64,000 nucleotides of DNA from Gammaproteobacteria bacterium (GCA_030746435.1 JASLMV010000003.1:113714-177713); one strand, 5' to 3'; counted from the first letter of the stretch, positions 17,932 to 27,060 are shown. The notes: generated from the sequence alone by a model not told the origin. Made by a program: numbers and translations.

Positions 17932-18516
17932 ATGTCACACTACCCGGACGCCAGATTTCTGACCAGTGCGCACCAGCCCGGGCAGTTCGTCGAGGACACG
18001 GGCTGCGAAGTGGCCTTTGCCGGGCGTTCCAATGCCGGGAAGTCGAGCGCGATCAACGCACTGGTCAATCAGCGGAACTTTGCCCACACCAGCAAGAGCC
18101 CCGGGCGTACCCAGCTCATTAACTTCTTCAGCCTGGGCGAGGGGCGGCGTCTCGTAGACCTGCCGGGTTACGGTTTCGCGCGCGTGTCCCGGTCCATGCA
18201 GTCCCACTGGCGCAAGCTGATGGGTGAATATTTCGAAGACCGTCAATCATTGGCAGGCCTGTTCGTCGTCGTCGATATTCGCCGTTCTATAGGTGATTTC
18301 GACTGGCAGATGCTCGACTGGGCGGAAAGTATCGGTTGTCCGGCACACGTGTTGCTGACCAAGGCGGATAAACTGAAGCGAGGTCCGGCTGCAAATACTT
18401 TTCAGCAGGTGCGCAAAGAGTTACCGGAAGGTATGACCGTGCAGTTATTTTCGGCGACAAAGAAAGATGGGATCGATGAGGCGAGGGGAGAGTTGGACAG
18501 GATGCTCGGAAGATAA
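17932..18516 (+). CDS. engB: Ribosome biogenesis GTP-binding protein EngB/YsxC
   Basis: 194 residues, a small GTPase needed for 50S assembly. G1 is GRSNAGKSS, the G3 region LVDLPGYGFA, G4 TKADK and G5 SATKK. The ATG at 17932 matches the usual length; the longer reading back to 17737 is rejected. Just upstream at 17887-17909 there is a short direct repeat, AAAATCCTTAT twice, in the presumed promoter region. It is convergent with polA, an arrangement shared with E. coli. Confidence 0.93.
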   Translation: MSHYPDARFLTSAHQPGQFVEDTGCEVAFAGRSNAGKSSAINALVNQRNFAHTSKSPGRTQLINFFSLGEGRRLVDLPGYGFARVSRSMQSHWRKLMGEYFEDRQSLAGLFVVVDIRRSIGDFDWQMLDWAESIGCPAHVLLTKADKLKRGPAANTFQQVRKELPEGMTVQLFSATKKDGIDEARGELDRMLGR

Positions 18517-18557
18517 AAAAATGCCCCGGGCGCTGAGTACAGGGGAGCGCCCGAGGC
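18515..18557 (-). terminator. Rho-independent terminator of the polA/sRNA strand
   Basis: Minus-strand stem of 12 bp with one C-A mismatch (523-534 paired with 546-557 of the 18 kb coordinates), core CGGGCGCT/AGCGCCCG, followed by seven T that begin at 18521. It overlaps the last codons of engB on the other strand. Confidence 0.85.
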
Positions 18558-18629
18558 CGCGGTAACCGGCTTGGGGTAACCGGAAACCAACCCGCCAAGG
18601 GAGGATGGCGGGGGGTGCCGAAGCACCCA
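18515..18629 (-). ncRNA. Candidate small RNA between polA and engB
   Basis: About 115 bases on the polA strand. The order is: a GGGTGC-TTCG-GCACCC hairpin with a stable UUCG loop; a CCCGCC/GGCGGG hairpin whose 10-base loop ATCCTCCCTT is complementary to a Shine-Dalgarno sequence; a CCGGTTACC-containing segment present twice; and a strong terminator with seven T. A candidate -10 (CATAAT) lies 6-7 bases upstream. E. coli Spot 42 and Pseudomonas ErsA occupy the same position and strand between polA and engB, which supports a regulatory RNA. Sequence homology to either was not shown. Confidence 0.65.
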
Positions 18630-18634
18630 CGACT

Positions 18635-18665
18635 ATTATGACTCAAAACTGTGTAGTTGGTTCAA
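18635..18665 (-). promoter_or_regulatory. Possible promoter of the polA-engB small RNA
   Basis: Minus-strand TTGAAC (18660-18665) and CATAAT (18635-18640) with a long 19-base spacer. The -10 is good; the -35 spacing is poor. Confidence 0.45.
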
Positions 18666-18679
18666 CCGGGCAGAATTTT

Positions 18680-21421
18680 TTAGTGGGCCTCGTCCCAGTT
18701 CCTGCCGATGCCGGTGTCCACCTTCAGTGCCACGTCTAGTTGCGCAGCGGCATTCATAAGTCCAGCTATTTCAACGGCTACCGATTCGGTATCGCCCTCA
18801 GGTACCTCGAAAACCAACTCGTCGTGGACCTGCATAATCATCCGTGTATCTAACTGGTTACTTTCGACCCAGGCATTGATGTCGAGCATGGCCCGCTTGA
18901 TTATGTCTGCCGCTGTACCCTGCATCGGCGCATTGATAGCACTGCGCTCTGCATACTGGCGCCGCTGGGCGTGGCGCGCATTGATGTCGGGCAGGTAGAG
19001 TCGCCGCCCGAAGACAGTCTCGACGTAGCCCCTCTCTTTCGCCTGTTCGCGGGTACGGTCCATGTAATCCCGTACCCCGGGATAGCGTTCGAAGTACAGG
19101 TCCACATAGTCCTGAGCCTCGTGGCGCCCTATGTTGAGCTGCTTAGCCAGCCCGAAAGCCGACATGCCATAGATCAGCCCGAAGTTGATAGCCTTCGCCG
19201 AGCGTCGCTGCTCCGCAGTAACATCCTCCAGCCTTATTTCGAAAACTTCGGCTGCGGTCGCCCGGTGTATGTCCTGGTCGTCCGCGAATGCCTTCAACAG
19301 GCCTTTGTCCCGGGAGATATGCGCCATGATGCGCAGTTCGATCTGGGAATAGTCAGCCGACAGGAGCCGATAGCCGTCGGGTGCGATGAAGGCCTGCCTG
19401 ATCTTGCGGCCTTCCTCTGTCCGTACAGGAATGTTTTGCAGATTCGGGCCCGACGATGACAGCCGCCCGGTCGCTGTTACGGCCTGGTGGTAGGAGGTAT
19501 GCACGCGTCCGGTGCGCGCCGATACCTGCTCGGGCAGCCGGTCTGTATAGGTAGTCTGCAATTTGCTGAGCGACCGGTATTCCAGTATCAGTCGCGGCAG
19601 TTCGTATTCGTCGGCCAGATCCTGCAACACGTCCTCCGCAGTCGACGGTTGGCCTTTGGGTGTCTTGCGGATGACGGGTAGTTCGAGTTCTTCGAACAGG
19701 ATCTGCTGCAGCTGTTTGGGTGAACTCAGGTTGAAGTCGTGGCCGGCCTCTTTGTGCGCCTGCTTTTCGAGCTTGGCCATGGACTTGATGAGCTGCTTGC
19801 TTTGCTTTTTGAGCAGCCCGGTATCGATAAGCACCCCGGCTTCTTCCATGTCCAGCAGCACCCGGACCAGCGGTTGCTCGATTTCGGTATACAGTTTCTG
19901 TAGTGTCTTGGTGGCTTCCAATTGCGGCCAGAGCTGCTCGTGCAGTTGCAGGGTGATGTCGGCATCTTCGGCGGCGTAGGGCGCGGCCTTATCCAGTTCG
20001 ACTTCGTCGAAGCACAGTTGTTTTGCACCTTTACCGGCAACGTCTTCGTAATGAATGGTCTCGACACCCAGATAATGCCGGGCGACCGAGTCCATGTCGT
20101 GCCGGGTTGCCGTGCTGTTCAGCACATAGGATTCAAGCATGGAGTCATATGCCATGCCCGCAAGCCTGATCCCGTAGTTGGCAAGTATGTGTGCGTCATA
20201 TTTGAGGTTATGGCCCACTTTCCTGGCCGTGAGATCCTCGAGCCAGGGCTTCAGCTGCTTGAGTACCTTGTCCCGGTCGAGTTGCTTCGGAGCGCCCGGG
20301 TAACTGTGGGCCAACGGCAGGTAGCAGGCTTCGCCCTTGTCGACCGCAAACGACATGCCGACAAGCTCGGCCTCGGTGTAATCGATGCTCGTCGTTTCCG
20401 TATCAAAGCCGACAAGCCCGGCTTTCTTTATCCGCTTGATCCATTTATCGAGCCGGGCCTTGCTCAGGATTACGTCATAGTCGGCGGGTGGTTGTGCAGG
20501 AACTTTGGCGACCGGCTCTGGCTCAACCGTTTCATCCAGTTTCCTAAGCAGGCGACGAAGCTCCAGTTGTTCGTAAAGCTTGCGTAAACCTGCCGTGTCC
20601 TGTTTGCCGCGCGACAAACTGTCGGGCGTCATTTCAAGTTCAAGGTTGCAGTCGATGGTTGCCAGCTTGTAGGACAACAGCAACATGTCCCTGTTTGCTT
20701 CGATACGTTCTGCGATGCCTTTGGCGCCGCGGATATCGAGGTCGGGTACTTTATCGAGGTTCGCAAGTATTTCATCGATGCCTTCAAACTCGGCAAGCAG
20801 CGCAACCGCAGTTTTTGGGCCTACCTTGGGTACGCCGGGGATGTTGTCGGAGCTGTCGCCCACGAGTGCGAGGTAATCGATAATCTGGTCCGGCCTTACC
20901 CGGAACTTCTCGACGACACCCCTGGCATCCATCTTTTTCGGTTCGGCGCCCGGGCCACGCGGCATGGTGTCGAGCAGTGTGATTTGCTCGTTGACCAGCT
21001 GGGCCATGTCCTTGTCGCCCGTTGAGATCACGGTCTCAATGCCTGCAGCGGCCGCCTGCGTTGCAAGCGTGCCGATCACATCGTCAGCTTCCACACCCTC
21101 GATACGCAGTAACGGCAGGCCCAGCCCTTCGATGGCAGCCAGCAGCGGGTCTATCTGTTCCCTGAGTTCGTCGGGCATCGGCGGCCGGTTGGCCTTGTAC
21201 TCGGCATACAACTCGTCCCTGAAAGTCTTGCCCGGGGCATCCATGACGACCGCAATCAGTTCCGGCTGCATATCACCGAGGATTTTGTGCAGCATGTTGA
21301 GGACGCCGTGGATCGCGCCCGTCTGTGCGCCGCTGCTTGCTGTCAGCTCGGGCAGCGCATGAAATGCCCGGTACAGATACGAAGAGCCGTCTATCAGTAA
21401 CAGCGAGCGGGGTTCGGTCAT
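18680..21421 (-). CDS. polA: DNA polymerase I
   Basis: 913 residues, full length. The N-terminal 5'-nuclease domain begins LLLIDGSSYLYRAFHALP and contains GVEADDVIGTLA. The 3'-5' exonuclease keeps its acidic pair in VGFDTETTSID, so proofreading is probably active. Polymerase motifs A (DYSQIELRI), B (RRSAKAINFGLIYG) and C (QVHDELVFEV) are intact. It fills repair gaps and removes RNA primers. The ATG overlaps the stop of the lipoprotein gene by four bases (ATGA), making polA the last protein gene of the arg operon run. Confidence 0.97.
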   Translation of the reverse strand: MTEPRSLLLIDGSSYLYRAFHALPELTASSGAQTGAIHGVLNMLHKILGDMQPELIAVVMDAPGKTFRDELYAEYKANRPPMPDELREQIDPLLAAIEGLGLPLLRIEGVEADDVIGTLATQAAAAGIETVISTGDKDMAQLVNEQITLLDTMPRGPGAEPKKMDARGVVEKFRVRPDQIIDYLALVGDSSDNIPGVPKVGPKTAVALLAEFEGIDEILANLDKVPDLDIRGAKGIAERIEANRDMLLLSYKLATIDCNLELEMTPDSLSRGKQDTAGLRKLYEQLELRRLLRKLDETVEPEPVAKVPAQPPADYDVILSKARLDKWIKRIKKAGLVGFDTETTSIDYTEAELVGMSFAVDKGEACYLPLAHSYPGAPKQLDRDKVLKQLKPWLEDLTARKVGHNLKYDAHILANYGIRLAGMAYDSMLESYVLNSTATRHDMDSVARHYLGVETIHYEDVAGKGAKQLCFDEVELDKAAPYAAEDADITLQLHEQLWPQLEATKTLQKLYTEIEQPLVRVLLDMEEAGVLIDTGLLKKQSKQLIKSMAKLEKQAHKEAGHDFNLSSPKQLQQILFEELELPVIRKTPKGQPSTAEDVLQDLADEYELPRLILEYRSLSKLQTTYTDRLPEQVSARTGRVHTSYHQAVTATGRLSSSGPNLQNIPVRTEEGRKIRQAFIAPDGYRLLSADYSQIELRIMAHISRDKGLLKAFADDQDIHRATAAEVFEIRLEDVTAEQRRSAKAINFGLIYGMSAFGLAKQLNIGRHEAQDYVDLYFERYPGVRDYMDRTREQAKERGYVETVFGRRLYLPDINARHAQRRQYAERSAINAPMQGTAADIIKRAMLDINAWVESNQLDTRMIMQVHDELVFEVPEGDTESVAVEIAGLMNAAAQLDVALKVDTGIGRNWDEAH

Positions 21422-21654
21422 GGTGCAGGCGTGGCGTCGGCGGGCTCGTCTTCGTCCGTAGTGTCCGGCTCTTCCCCGGGTTTCGGTCCGGCTTCCTCGA
21501 CCGGTTGTGGTTCTATCGTCGCTTCCTGCGCCGCGACCTCTTCGGCCTCACCCTCTACCGGGATATACAGGTCACCTTTCAGTCCGCAACCGGACAACGC
21601 AAAGGACAGGGCGCAAACGGCGGCGATATGTTTCCATTGCTCAGTCATCTTCAT
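21418..21654 (-). CDS. lptM: LptM-like (YifL) small lipoprotein
   Basis: 78 residues. Signal peptide with lipobox LSGC, then CGLKGDLYIP, matching the CGLKGPLYLP signature of LptM, which helps oxidative maturation of the LPS translocon LptD. The remaining tail is acidic and low in complexity. It overlaps the end of argH and the start of polA. An AGGAG lies 4 bases before the ATG at 21654 and 10 bases before a second ATG at 21648, so either start is possible. In E. coli this gene sits near lysA/dapF instead. Confidence 0.85.
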   Translation of the reverse strand: MKMTEQWKHIAAVCALSFALSGCGLKGDLYIPVEGEAEEVAAQEATIEPQPVEEAGPKPGEEPDTTDEDEPADATPAP

Positions 21655-22831
21655 TCAACTCCTGTGCTACCCGGCGGTAGGCATCGCGGAAACTGATCCC
21701 TTCATCCAGCACCAGTTGGTTAGCTTTTTCGGCCGCATGGATAGCAGGATCAAGCTCGATATTCTCCGGCGCAAACTCGATACCGGCAATGAGCTGCGCC
21801 ATGATGCCCGCCGATGCGCCGGCTATATCAATCGCGCGAAACAGCGGTGACTTAATGCGCTGCAGATCACGCTGGTAACCGGACCCCAGTTTTGCGCTTA
21901 GCCCTAAGATTTCCATGACCGCGGCATTCAGTGTGGCTGTGGCGCCGCGGACCAGTTCAAGCACATCAGGATTGCGTTTCTGCGGCATGATCGACGAACC
22001 GGTGGTCATGTTGTCGGGCAGGCGTACATACGCAAACTCCTGCGTATTAAAAATCAGCAGGTCGGCAGCCAGTTTGCCGAGGTCCTGCATGAGCATGCAC
22101 AGTTCGAAGACCAGCCCGGCCTCGGCTTTGCCGCGCGACAGTTGCACCGCCGTTACCGGTTCATGCACGATGGCAAAACCCAGAGCCGCAGTAGTCGTTT
22201 CGCGGTTCACCGCTAGTCCCGGCGTGCCGTATCCTGCAGCACTGCCGAGCGGGTTCTTGCTGATGCGCCGTGTCGCCGCGGCGATACCGTCCGCATCGTC
22301 ATCCAGTTCCGCGGCAAACCCGGTTGCCCACAGCCGGACCGAACTGGGCATGCCCTGTTGCATGTGCGTGTAACCGGGCAGTTCGATATCGCCCTCGCGT
22401 TCGGCCAGGTCACGGAGCGCCTGCGCAGCATCACGCGCAGCCGCTTCGAGATCGTCAGCCGCATCCAGCAGGTACAGGCGCAGTGCGCCAAGCACCTGGT
22501 CGTTGCGCGAGCGCCCGAGGTGTACCCGCTTGCCGGCCTCGCCAATGGTATCGGTCAGTCGTGTTTCGAGAGCCGTGTGCACGTCTTCGTCGTCGAGACT
22601 GATAGACCACCCGCCGGCAGCATGGTCCGCCGCGAGCTTTTCCAGCCCGTCCTTTATCGCTTTGAGATCATCGTCGGCAAGGAGTCCCTGTTCGTTCAAC
22701 ATGGCCGCGTGCGCAATAGATGCGCGCACATCGTAGGGCACCAGCCGACCGTCCAGCGTATGATCCTCGCCGGCTGTATAGTGCAGAACCTGTTGGTCGA
22801 GCGGTTCGCCTTTGTCCCACAGACGCTTCAT
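21641..22831 (-). CDS. argH: Argininosuccinate lyase
   Basis: 396 residues. Splits argininosuccinate into arginine and fumarate. Visible are RSRNDQV, GYTHMQQGMPSS and the fumarase-superfamily signature GSSIMPQKRNPD. GGAG sits 5 bases before the ATG. The protein ends soon after FRDAYRRVAQEL, where most ArgH proteins continue for about 60 residues, so the small C-terminal domain seems missing. Active-site segments are intact. It overlaps the lipoprotein gene by 14 bases. Confidence 0.93.
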   Translation of the reverse strand: MKRLWDKGEPLDQQVLHYTAGEDHTLDGRLVPYDVRASIAHAAMLNEQGLLADDDLKAIKDGLEKLAADHAAGGWSISLDDEDVHTALETRLTDTIGEAGKRVHLGRSRNDQVLGALRLYLLDAADDLEAAARDAAQALRDLAEREGDIELPGYTHMQQGMPSSVRLWATGFAAELDDDADGIAAATRRISKNPLGSAAGYGTPGLAVNRETTTAALGFAIVHEPVTAVQLSRGKAEAGLVFELCMLMQDLGKLAADLLIFNTQEFAYVRLPDNMTTGSSIMPQKRNPDVLELVRGATATLNAAVMEILGLSAKLGSGYQRDLQRIKSPLFRAIDIAGASAGIMAQLIAGIEFAPENIELDPAIHAAEKANQLVLDEGISFRDAYRRVAQELNEDD

Positions 22832-22852
22832 ATGAACTCCAAATACTACGAG

Positions 22853-23791
22853 TCAGGCGGTTCCGGTCGCCTGTTCGGCATCCGTTAGCGCTTCGATGCT
22901 TTTTACAACCAGGGTGCCCGTGCCTTCGTTAGTAAATACTTCCAGCAGCAGGCTGTCGGGCTGTGAATAAGAAATAATATGCACACGCGGTACACCACCG
23001 TTTATAGCCGTTTCAATCGCTTTCGCTTTTGGCAGCATGCCATCTGCGAGCGAACCGTTCTCCTGTAGTTTGTTCAGGCCTGCCAGGTCAAGATAGGAAA
23101 TCAGCGAACCCGGATCCGCGAGATCCTCCAGTATCCCCGGCGCGCCTGTGGCCAGTATCAGTTTCTCGGCGGCCAGCGCCGAGGCCAGTGCCGCGGCAAC
23201 TGTATCGGCATTGATATTCAGGAGTGTGCCCCCGACGTCGGCCGATAGTGCGCTGATGATCGGCACATTACCTCGATCAATTTCTGCCCGGATCATATCT
23301 GTATCGAGTGTTTCGATATCGCCGACAAAGCCAAAGTCGATGAGTCCTTCACCCCCGATTTCCACCGGCGGACGCTTACAGGCTTCTACCGGCCCCGGGT
23401 TCGAAGCGCCCATCGCTATCGCCGGCAGCTCTATAGAGCTGCAGGTTTTCAGGACCTGCGTGCAGATATCCGCGTTGACTTCGGCCATGACCTCGAGCGT
23501 CTGTTCATCGGTAATGCGCCGCCCTTCGACGGTGCGCGGTACCTGCCCGCGTTCCGTGGCTAACCGTGTGGTCTGTGGACCGGCGCCGTGCACGAGAATG
23601 ACGCACACGCCAACCTGGTGGAGGATCGCAATCTGTTCCAGCAGTGCACGCGTATTCGCCGGGCTCAGGAAAAGTTCTCCGCCCGCTTTAACGACAAAGG
23701 TCTTGCGTTTGAACATACGGATATAGGGTGCCGCATGTTTCAGCGCGGCAACCACGATATCCCGATCCCGATTGTTCATTTTCATGCTCAT
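22853..23791 (-). CDS. argB: Acetylglutamate (acylglutamate) kinase
   Basis: 312 residues of the amino-acid kinase family. The phosphate loop KAGGELFL, the substrate loop HGAGPQT and a nucleotide region ending NGGVPRVHII are seen. It phosphorylates N-acylglutamate in arginine synthesis. Xanthomonas-type ArgB is fused to an acetylglutamate synthase domain; this protein is too short to carry one. The start is not fixed: MSMKMN offers two methionines and the ribosome site is weak. Confidence 0.9.
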   Translation of the reverse strand: MSMKMNNRDRDIVVAALKHAAPYIRMFKRKTFVVKAGGELFLSPANTRALLEQIAILHQVGVCVILVHGAGPQTTRLATERGQVPRTVEGRRITDEQTLEVMAEVNADICTQVLKTCSSIELPAIAMGASNPGPVEACKRPPVEIGGEGLIDFGFVGDIETLDTDMIRAEIDRGNVPIISALSADVGGTLLNINADTVAAALASALAAEKLILATGAPGILEDLADPGSLISYLDLAGLNKLQENGSLADGMLPKAKAIETAINGGVPRVHIISYSQPDSLLLEVFTNEGTGTLVVKSIEALTDAEQATGTA

Positions 23792-23800
23792 GAATCTTGT

Positions 23801-24805
23801 TTAACTGTTGACCAGCATTTGGTGGAGTACTGCCATCTGTGCATACATGCGGTTGCGCGCTTCGTGGATGACTACGCTGCGCGGGCCATCGAGTATGCGG
23901 TCAGCGACCACCACACCACGCCGCACTGGCAGGCAATGCATAAAACGGCAATCATCCTGTGCGGTGTCGAACCACGGTTCATCAACACACCAGTCATCGA
24001 GTCCGCGGCGGAATTCTTCATCGGCCGGACGGTTGCCATAGTGCTTCGTCGAACTCCATGACTTGGCATAAATAACGTGCGCCCCTTCGAGTGCACCATC
24101 GTGTTCGCTGGTCTCGACGACCGAGCCGCCCGAGGCTTCCGCCGCTGCCGAAGCTTTCTGCATGATCGCGTCCGGCAATTCGAAACCGCCCGGCCGCAGC
24201 ACGGTGACATCCATGCCGCGCATGGCTGCCATATGTAAGGTTGCGGCGGGTACGGCCAGCGGCAGCGCGCGCGGATGGTATGCCCAGCTCAGCACGAACT
24301 TGCCGCCCGATTTCGGAATCCCCAGGTCGTCCATCGTCTTCCAGTCGGCCAGGCTCTGGCACGGGTGGTTGATCGCGGACTCCATGTTGATACGCGGGAT
24401 CTCGCAGAGTTCACGCATCGAGTTGAACTCCCTATCGGCGAGGTCGGCCTCCAGGCTTTCGCGTTCGGCGAACGCGCGGATGCCAATCGCATCGGCGTAC
24501 GAAGCGATCACCGGCACGGCTTCACGGATATGTTCCGCGGCCATGCCGTCCATGACGATACCGGGGCGGGTTTCCAGCCCGTGGATCGACATATTCGGCG
24601 AGATGACGAAGGACCCGCCGCCGAGGCGCGTCATCGCTGCCTGGAACGACGCCAGCGTCCGCAGCGAAGGACTGAGGAACAACAACGCCAGAACTTTGCC
24701 CGCTAGCGCGTGGGGCTCCGGGTTGCTTTCCAGCCGCCCTGCCAGTTCCAGCAGGGCATTGATATCCTCAACCTGAAAATCGGCGAGATCATGAAAATCT
24801 TTCAT
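23801..24805 (-). CDS. argF': N-acetyl/succinylornithine carbamoyltransferase
   Basis: 334 residues. The carbamoyl-phosphate loop is SPSLRTLASF; the C-terminal motif is HCLPVRRG. The stretch LETRPGIVMDG then AAEHI is typical of acylornithine rather than ornithine carbamoyltransferases, which make N-acylcitrulline. The residue before EH is Ala90. As recalled, it is Glu92 in the Xanthomonas acetylornithine enzyme and Pro90 in the Bacteroides succinylornithine enzyme, so succinylornithine may be preferred; this is inference. ATG at 24805 has AGAGG 8 bases upstream and matches family length better than ATG at 24823. Confidence 0.9.
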   Translation of the reverse strand: MKDFHDLADFQVEDINALLELAGRLESNPEPHALAGKVLALLFLSPSLRTLASFQAAMTRLGGGSFVISPNMSIHGLETRPGIVMDGMAAEHIREAVPVIASYADAIGIRAFAERESLEADLADREFNSMRELCEIPRINMESAINHPCQSLADWKTMDDLGIPKSGGKFVLSWAYHPRALPLAVPAATLHMAAMRGMDVTVLRPGGFELPDAIMQKASAAAEASGGSVVETSEHDGALEGAHVIYAKSWSSTKHYGNRPADEEFRRGLDDWCVDEPWFDTAQDDCRFMHCLPVRRGVVVADRILDGPRSVVIHEARNRMYAQMAVLHQMLVNS

Positions 24806-24823
24806 TCCTGTTACCTCTAACAT

Positions 24824-25996
24824 TCAAGTAGCTGCAAGCGCTGCAACCAGTTCATCCACATGTTCATCGTTCAGTATGAGCGGTGGCAATAACCGGATCA
24901 CGTCCGGATCGCCGCTGGTCCCCACCAGTATGTCCTTGTCCAGCAATGCATCGCGCGCTGCCTTCGCGCCACCTTCGCAATGCAGCCCGAGTAACAAACC
25001 CTTGCCGCTGATCTTGTTGACCGGTCCCGTAAGGCACTCGGCCTGAAGCCGGCTAGATATTTTCTGCACATTTTCGAGCAGGTTGTCGCGTTCAATTACA
25101 TCGAGGACCGTTGAAATCAGCGCGCTTGCGAGCGGGCCGCCACCGAAGGTCGTGCCGAGGTCGCCGTTGCCGAGACATCCGGCGGCATCTCCGGTAAGCA
25201 TGAGTGCGCCGACCGGGAAACCGGCGCCGAGCGCTTTAGCCGTGGTCAGGATATCGGGCTGCAGATCGTACAGGTCCGCAGCAAATGCGTAGCCCGTGCG
25301 GCCGACCCCGGTCTGGACCTCGTCGACGATCAGCAGTGCGCCGTGCTGTTTGCAGGCGGAGACGATCGCATCCACGAAATCGGGAGCCAGGTCGTAAGCG
25401 CCGGCGACACCCTGGACCAGTTCGATGACCACGGCTGCCGTGTCACTGTCTACCATCGCATGTGCCGCTTGCGCATCGTCCCGCGGGATGAAATCGACAT
25501 CGAAAGGCGTGCGCGGAAATCCGTACCACTTGTCGTGCGCACCCCAGGTTACGGCACCAGCCGCAGCAGTACGGCCGTGAAAACTGTGTTCGACGGCAAG
25601 TATTTTGTTGCGCCCGGTCTTCTTGAGCGCAATCCGAAACGCATTCTCGTTCGCCTCAGCGCCGCTGTTTACGAAAAATATCCGCTGCAACCCCTCAGGC
25701 GCAAAGGCGGCGAGCTTGCGGGCCGCTGTCGCGCGTACCTCCAGGGCAACGGCATTACTCTGGAAAAACAGTTGTTCGGCCTGCTTGTTCAGCGTCTCAA
25801 GCACATCCGGATGCGCATAGCCGAGCGAGGCTACTGCGTGACCGCCGTAAAAATCCAACAACGTTCGCCCGTCCCGGCAGGTGATGTGCACCCCTTCCGC
25901 TGCGACGGGTTCGAAGTCGTACTGTCCGTAAACCTGCAGCAGGTGCTGCTGTTCGGCTTCGCGCGCATTGTAGGACTTGCTAACCATGGCATTCAT
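24824..25996 (-). CDS. argD: Acetylornithine (acylornithine) aminotransferase
   Basis: About 390 residues, class III PLP aminotransferase. VNSGAEANE, the PLP-ring Asp in VDEVQTGVGRTG and the Schiff-base lysine in TTAKALGAGFPVGAL are present, followed by TFGGGPLA. It converts acylglutamate semialdehyde to acylornithine. The ATG at 25996 follows GGTGG at about 7 bases and leaves a 2-base gap to the argC stop; ATG 25987 and GTG 26008 are alternatives. Confidence 0.93.
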   Translation of the reverse strand: MNAMVSKSYNAREAEQQHLLQVYGQYDFEPVAAEGVHITCRDGRTLLDFYGGHAVASLGYAHPDVLETLNKQAEQLFFQSNAVALEVRATAARKLAAFAPEGLQRIFFVNSGAEANENAFRIALKKTGRNKILAVEHSFHGRTAAAGAVTWGAHDKWYGFPRTPFDVDFIPRDDAQAAHAMVDSDTAAVVIELVQGVAGAYDLAPDFVDAIVSACKQHGALLIVDEVQTGVGRTGYAFAADLYDLQPDILTTAKALGAGFPVGALMLTGDAAGCLGNGDLGTTFGGGPLASALISTVLDVIERDNLLENVQKISSRLQAECLTGPVNKISGKGLLLGLHCEGGAKAARDALLDKDILVGTSGDPDVIRLLPPLILNDEHVDELVAALAAT

Positions 25997-25998
25997 GC

Positions 25999-27060
25999 TC
26001 AGGTCCACCCCGGTCCCGGCGCAGTCAGGCCGGCCGTTTCATCGAGTCCGAGTTTGATATTCATCCATTGCACCGCGCCGCCGGCCGCGCCTTTAACGAG
26101 GTTATCGATTGCGATGAATACCGCCGCACTGGTGTCATCGACCGCGGCACCGATATGTGCGTAATTACTTCCGGCAACGTCCTTAATGCGCGGCGCACCG
26201 TCCGTGACCTTGACGAAGGTCTTACCCGCGTAGAAAGAGCGCAGCTGCGTCTGCAGTTCTGTCGCGCTGATTGGTTGCACAAGTTTCGCCTGCAACGTCA
26301 TGTGTATACCGCGTGCGAAAGGCCCGGAGTGGGGCACGAAATGCAGCGAAGCATCCACGCCTGTCAGCGTTTCAGCAATGCCCGTGACCTCGGGCGCATG
26401 ACGATGCGCCAGGGGTTTGTAGGCGTAGAGGTTCGACTGGCGAAACGGGTGATGCGTGGTCTCGATGGGTGCACGGCCCGATCCGGTACTGCCCGTGATA
26501 CCGAATGCGCTGATATCGGCCTCGGTCAGTTTGAGTTGTAAGAGCGGCACTATGCCGAGCAGCATCGCGGTCGAGAAACACCCCGGGTGGCCTATATGCG
26601 GCTGTGCAGGGTTGTCCATGTGTTCGGGCAAACCGCTCGCGAACCGTTCGATCAGTCCGGGTGCACCATGCGGTTCTCCGTAGACGGCTTCCCACCCGGC
26701 CGCAGTCGGATACCGGAAATCGGCGGAGGCATCTACGACCGTCGCATCGCAGCCTTGCTTGTCCGCCTGCTCCAGCACTTCGGCAATGAGTTTTGCACTC
26801 GCGCCGTGTGGCGCCGCCGAAAACAGCGCAACCTTGCCATTCAGGTGTTCGCCCACAGCCGGGCGTTCTATGTAGCGTTGCTCGCCAAACGAATTCTGCA
26901 GGTTCGGGAACACTGAATTGATAGCCTCGCCCGCCTGGCTTTCAGACACGGCGGCAGCCAGATGCAGCTGCGGGTGCCCGGCGATCAGGCGCAGCAATTC
27001 CCCGGCAACATAGCCGGTCCCGCCGAGGACTATGGCCGGAATTTTCATGGCACCGGTCAT
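25999..27060 (-). CDS. argC: N-acetyl-gamma-glutamyl-phosphate reductase
   Basis: 353 residues. N-terminal NAD(P)-binding GGTGYVAGELLRLI and the catalytic cysteine in GHPGCFSTA, then THHPFRQ and HFVPHSGPFARGI. It reduces acylglutamyl phosphate to the semialdehyde. The ATG overlaps the stop of the upstream P-loop gene (ATGA), so the two are probably translated together. Confidence 0.94.
   Translation of the reverse strand: MTGAMKIPAIVLGGTGYVAGELLRLIAGHPQLHLAAAVSESQAGEAINSVFPNLQNSFGEQRYIERPAVGEHLNGKVALFSAAPHGASAKLIAEVLEQADKQGCDATVVDASADFRYPTAAGWEAVYGEPHGAPGLIERFASGLPEHMDNPAQPHIGHPGCFSTAMLLGIVPLLQLKLTEADISAFGITGSTGSGRAPIETTHHPFRQSNLYAYKPLAHRHAPEVTGIAETLTGVDASLHFVPHSGPFARGIHMTLQAKLVQPISATELQTQLRSFYAGKTFVKVTDGAPRIKDVAGSNYAHIGAAVDDTSAAVFIAIDNLVKGAAGGAVQWMNIKLGLDETAGLTAPGPGWT

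Noticed and set aside
24162..24776. Long plus-strand open frame across argF'
   Set aside because: Antisense shadow of a clear carbamoyltransferase; no ribosome site and Ser/Arg-rich, as expected for a GC-rich shadow frame.
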